64,000 bases of DNA, from contig WBMV01005081.1 in NCBI GenBank assembly GCA_013396655.1, positions 7,354 to 71,353 on the forward strand. Direction: 5' to 3'. Source of the stretch: Campylorhamphus procurvoides. Taxonomy: Eukaryota; Chordata; Aves; Passeriformes; Dendrocolaptidae. Each line of letters opens with the position of its first letter. The stretch's first letter is position 1. Positions 60,776 to 64,000 of the stretch are shown here, piece by piece. The translations under genes and the position numbers were made by a program. The notes beneath the pieces are model-generated. The model was not told where the DNA came from. It ran no database searches and saw nothing but the letters and a program-made list of their open reading frames with translations.

Positions 60776-61285
60776 TCCCCCCAAAAATCCCCTGGACCGC
60801 AGGAGCCTCCACATCACGGTGATGCCGAGCTTGGCATCACCCCCTCTTGCTCCAGCCCCCAAATCCCTGAGGGTGGTGGGAATNNTAAAGGGCAAAAGAA
60901 GGGTTTGGGTGACTCCACGAGGAATAAGACATTTTCCTTAATATTTCCATTTTTTAAAGGAATTAAAGCCCCGTGAGTTTCTACCTTTGCTGAGTGTTGT
61001 GCAGTGCTGCAGTTGCTTCTGCCCCCCCCCAAAAAATATCCCGCTGGGAATGCCCAGGGCTCAGGGGTTTGGGGGCACCAGGAGATGTCTGGATACTCCA
61101 GCACCTGCCACGGCACCAGGCTCAGTGCAGGGCATGGCAGGAATGAGGTGCCACCACCCCAGCCAGCAAATCCCAGCGGCATTCCCAGGTTTCTGAAGTC
61201 AGGGAGCAGTGACACAGAGACCCCCACCCTCCCCCTCCTGGAGAAGGGAGGATTCAGCTGCCCACAGCCCATGGAAATCCACCTC

Positions 61286-61475
61286 TGTCTTCTCCTGTCC
61301 TACAGAACACCCCCTGAGGATGGACACAACTCCTGCTCAGCCATCCCAGCTTCTCCTGTCCTACAGAACGCTCCCTGAGGATGGACACAACCCTTGCTCA
61401 GCCATCCCAGCTTCTCCTGTCCTACAGAACGCTCCCTGAGGATGGACACAACCCTTGCTCAGCCATCCCAGCTTC
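61286..61475. repeat. 61 bp tandem repeat, three copies
   Basis: Units run CTTCTCCTGTCCTACAGAAC through GCTCAGCCATCCCAG with a period of 61 bp. The second and third copies are nearly identical; the first has ACACCC for GCTCC. Confidence 0.9.
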
Positions 61476-61612
61476 TCCTCATGGGTTGATCCTACACCAG
61501 CTCCAAACTGGCATCTCGAGATGAGCCTTGGAAACTGCTTTTCCAAGGGCCTGGCAGAGGGTGGCCAATGCCATGGCACGGGGCTGGAAGGCAGCACGAT
61601 GGCACAGCCCCT

Positions 61613-61675
61613 CCATTCCCATTCCCATTCCCATTCCCATTCCCATTCCCATTCCCATTCCCATTCCCATTCCCA
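61613..61675. repeat. CATTCC hexamer array
   Basis: About ten uninterrupted copies of CATTCC. Confidence 0.95.
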
Positions 61676-61839
61676 GGAGCAGATTTACAAGGATTTACAA
61701 GCTTTGCAATCCCGAGGCACCAACCAACCCTTTAAAGACTGGGAGAAGAAAAACCCAAATCCATGGAAAAGCCGGTGGCACCCTGGAAAAGCCAGGGAGA
61801 GGGGGAGGGCCGGGAGGAGTTGTCAGGGCTGAAATGGGA

Positions 61840-62100
61840 CGTGAATGAGCGGCGGAGCGGGACAGATGTTTCAATGCTCCCCTTGGCAGTGTGAGAAAAT
61901 TACTGTCCAGTGACCAAATGGCCGGGCCGGTTCCCACCCTCGCTGCTGCCCATTATCCCCAGCGCAAGACAAAGGCGGCCAGGGGGGCTGGGCACGGAGA
62001 ATCCTATTGTTCCCGCCCGCCCTAATTATGGAAATCTTGTTAATCTATTCAGCAGCCACTCTGAACTGGGCTTTTGTTCGGGGGTTTTCAGCGGGGAGCG
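61840..62100. promoter_or_regulatory. Candidate regulatory block upstream of FIGNL2
   Basis: Unlike its repeat-rich surroundings this block is complex, with a SOX-like CCTATTGTTC (62003-62012), a homeodomain-like CTAATTATGG (62022-62031), and TTAATCTATTCAGC. This looks like conserved regulatory DNA, but conservation cannot be tested here. Confidence 0.3.
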
Positions 62101-63288
62101 CCACCGAGGGTGTCCAACGGCTCGGCGTGGGGATGGGGTGCCCCCAGCCCCAATGGGATGCTGGGCTGTCCTGGAGCTGCATCCCGTGTGGGGTGGATTT
62201 GTTGGGATGGGGGGATCCCATCCTGAGCCCTCGGAGGGAGAGCACACCACCTACACACACACACACATGCCCATGTGTCCTCTCGCCCCACCAAAAAACT
62301 GATTCCAGGTAAAATCCCCCAGGGATGACCCCCAGGAGATGGTTGCAGCCACCCCACACCCCTGGGGGGATCGGGAGAGGATTTGGGAGGCAAAGAAGGA
62401 GAGGCAAAGAAGAGCAAACACGCTCAAGCTGAGGATGAGCTAAAGGCAAGGTTTGAATCCAGCCAAACTCCGGGAAGAGGGGCCAGGCCCTGGAAGGGGC
62501 TGAGCCGGGTGGGTTCAGCCCTTGGCAGGATTATCCCAATCCTCGGGGCCGGGATGAGCTCTGGATCCACCTCCAGCCACCACCCCACATGGAGCCAGTT
62601 TAACGCTCTCTCTGCAGAGCTGTCACTCGGAGGGGTTATCCCAAAATCCATTGAGCACTTCCATTATCCCTGAAATTCCCGCAGCAACATCTTCTGAAAA
62701 GCTGCCCCAGTTCCAGCTTCCCGGGGTTTTAATGCTCTGCTGGGCAAAATTTTGGGTCAGGGAGGAGAAAAACGGGGTGGTGGAGTTTCCTTCCACAGCC
62801 CAACCCTCACCAGGGGCTCCCACAGCCCCCATGAGCCACAAAAACACGGATTTCCCATCTCAGGGATGTGTGTGATGGATCTTCCATGCTGGACTGTGCC
62901 CTGGATGGTGAGTCTGGACAAGGAGAAGGACAGAAGAGACTTCCCCAGGTCTGCCCAGGAGAGGGAATGACTTTTTCTTCTTCTAAATGACTCATTTCCT
63001 TTGGCCTTCAGCTCCCTGGAGCAGAGCACCAGAGCCCTGGGGTTCCTCCCTGCTGCCTCCTCGGAGCAGCCCAGGGAAAGTGCCAGCCGAGGGAAATCAG
63101 AGCTGTAAATCAGAATTATGACCCTGCAGACACCGTGCTGACCCCCCCAGAGCACCCGAGGCTCGTGGCACGAAGGCTGGGGATTAAAGCAATATTTGGG
63201 CACGTTGTCACACGCCTTGGGGCCAGACTTTGGTCACCTCCAGTCAATCCCTGCATGGAGAGTCTGGAACAGGCACAAGAGCCCAGCA

Positions 63289-63450
63289 GAGCCTGTCCCA
63301 AAGGCAGAGCCTGTCCCAAAGGCAGAGCCCGTCCCAAAGGCAGAGCCTGTCCCAAAGGCAGAGCCTGTCCCAAAGGCAGAGCCTGTCCCAAAGGCAGGAC
63401 CTGTCCCAAAGGCAGAGCCTGTCCCAAAGGCAGAGCCTGTCCCAAAGCCA
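63289..63450. repeat. 18 bp minisatellite, nine copies
   Basis: Nine units of GAGCCTGTCCCAAAGGCA with three single-unit variants. Because 18 is a multiple of three, both strands stay open through it. Confidence 0.95.
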
Positions 63451-64000
63451 CCTGAGGTGTCACAACCCAACCACGACTCTGACAGTGCCAGGAAGGGTGT
63501 GAGTTTCCACCCCCAGCCCAGGCTGGGCAGGGATTCTGTGGCCAACAGCAAGTTTTCCAAAGGCAAATCCAGGGTGTTTGGCCAATCCAGGGTGTTTTAA
63601 ATCCATCGGGGAGCTGCAGTGACATCCCCCATCCCCTCCCCGGCCCAGCGAGGGATGGGATTGCAATCAGAGCAGGGTCAATGTACATGTGTTAAAAGGA
63701 TTTGGGCCTCTCCCCCCGTGCCCCTGAGGAAAGGGGCTCATCCTGGGTGATCCCAAAGCTCCACCAGCCACTTTGGCCACTCATATATCAAGTGCAGAGC
63801 AGCTGGAGCCCAGGAGTGACCAACGGGCCGGTGTCCATCTGTGCTGCCCCAGGATGAAAAATTCATCGGGATCCGGAGGCAGCTGAACATTCCCATCTGT
63901 CAGGGCAGGGAGAGGAACCCACGGCCAAGGGGGGAGCAGATCCATGGACAGGGAATTCCAGGATCCAGGGATGCAGCTGGAAAATGTGGGGTGGGAAAGG

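Larger units (their letters stand above)
60471..64000 (-). other. FIGNL2: FIGNL2 upstream/intronic sequence
   Basis: An acceptor next to the start codon implies a non-coding 5' exon further right, not identified. The stretch holds an antisense-to-window CR1 end (60603-60775), an NN gap (60884-60885), a 61 bp array (61286-61475), a CATTCC array (61613-61675), a complex block (61840-62100), a CA run (62250-62267) and an 18 bp array (63289-63450). No further gene is seen. Confidence 0.6.

Noticed and set aside
63116..63688. Open frame with a six-residue repeat (VPKAEP or GTGSAF)
   Set aside because: It is the translation of the 18 bp minisatellite; both strands are open, which argues against coding.

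Overview
The window is vertebrate genomic DNA, almost certainly avian and probably a songbird. It has spliced genes with short introns, many truncated CR1 LINE 3' ends in both orientations, GC-rich minisatellites, and strong GC bias in coding exons. These traits fit a gene-dense, GC-rich avian microchromosome; the species is not determinable from sequence alone.

Positions 1-53318 hold SCN8A (Nav1.6, voltage-gated sodium channel alpha subunit) on the + strand. A GC-rich block at the left edge probably contains the promoter and a non-coding first exon. I traced all 26 coding exons from the ATG at 8932 to the TGA at 47720-47722. One copy of each gives an open frame of 5,937 nt (1,978 codons plus stop), close to the mammalian length. 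The four DEKA pore residues, the four S4 segments, the IFM inactivation particle and the C-terminal IQ motif are all present. Two introns have AT-AC ends: intron 3 is a U12-type intron and intron 24 begins ATAAGT and ends in AC. The mutually exclusive pair 6N/6A is intact, and a shortened candidate for the 18N 'poison' exon lies 323 bp upstream of 18A. The 3' UTR is long (about 5.6 kb) and rich in simple and tandem repeats.

On the minus strand follow TMDD1 (54527-55177, a small single-pass protein) and FIGNL2 (58432-60470, a fidgetin-like AAA+ protein in one coding exon). FIGNL2 faces SCN8A tail to tail. Its frame is broken at an unresolved base (N, 59810) in GC-rich sequence. From 60500 to 64000 there is FIGNL2 upstream or intronic DNA with a CR1 copy, several tandem arrays and one complex block that may be regulatory.

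There are fourteen N sites, nearly all single bases, and most are flanked by direct copies of the same sequence. This is the pattern of contig ends placed end to end without merging. It makes SCN8A exons 6N, 6A and 13 appear twice, so those duplications should be read as probable assembly errors. No previously undescribed biological system is evident. The most interesting signals are splicing signals in SCN8A and an unexplained protein-like minus-strand segment near 53665-53842.
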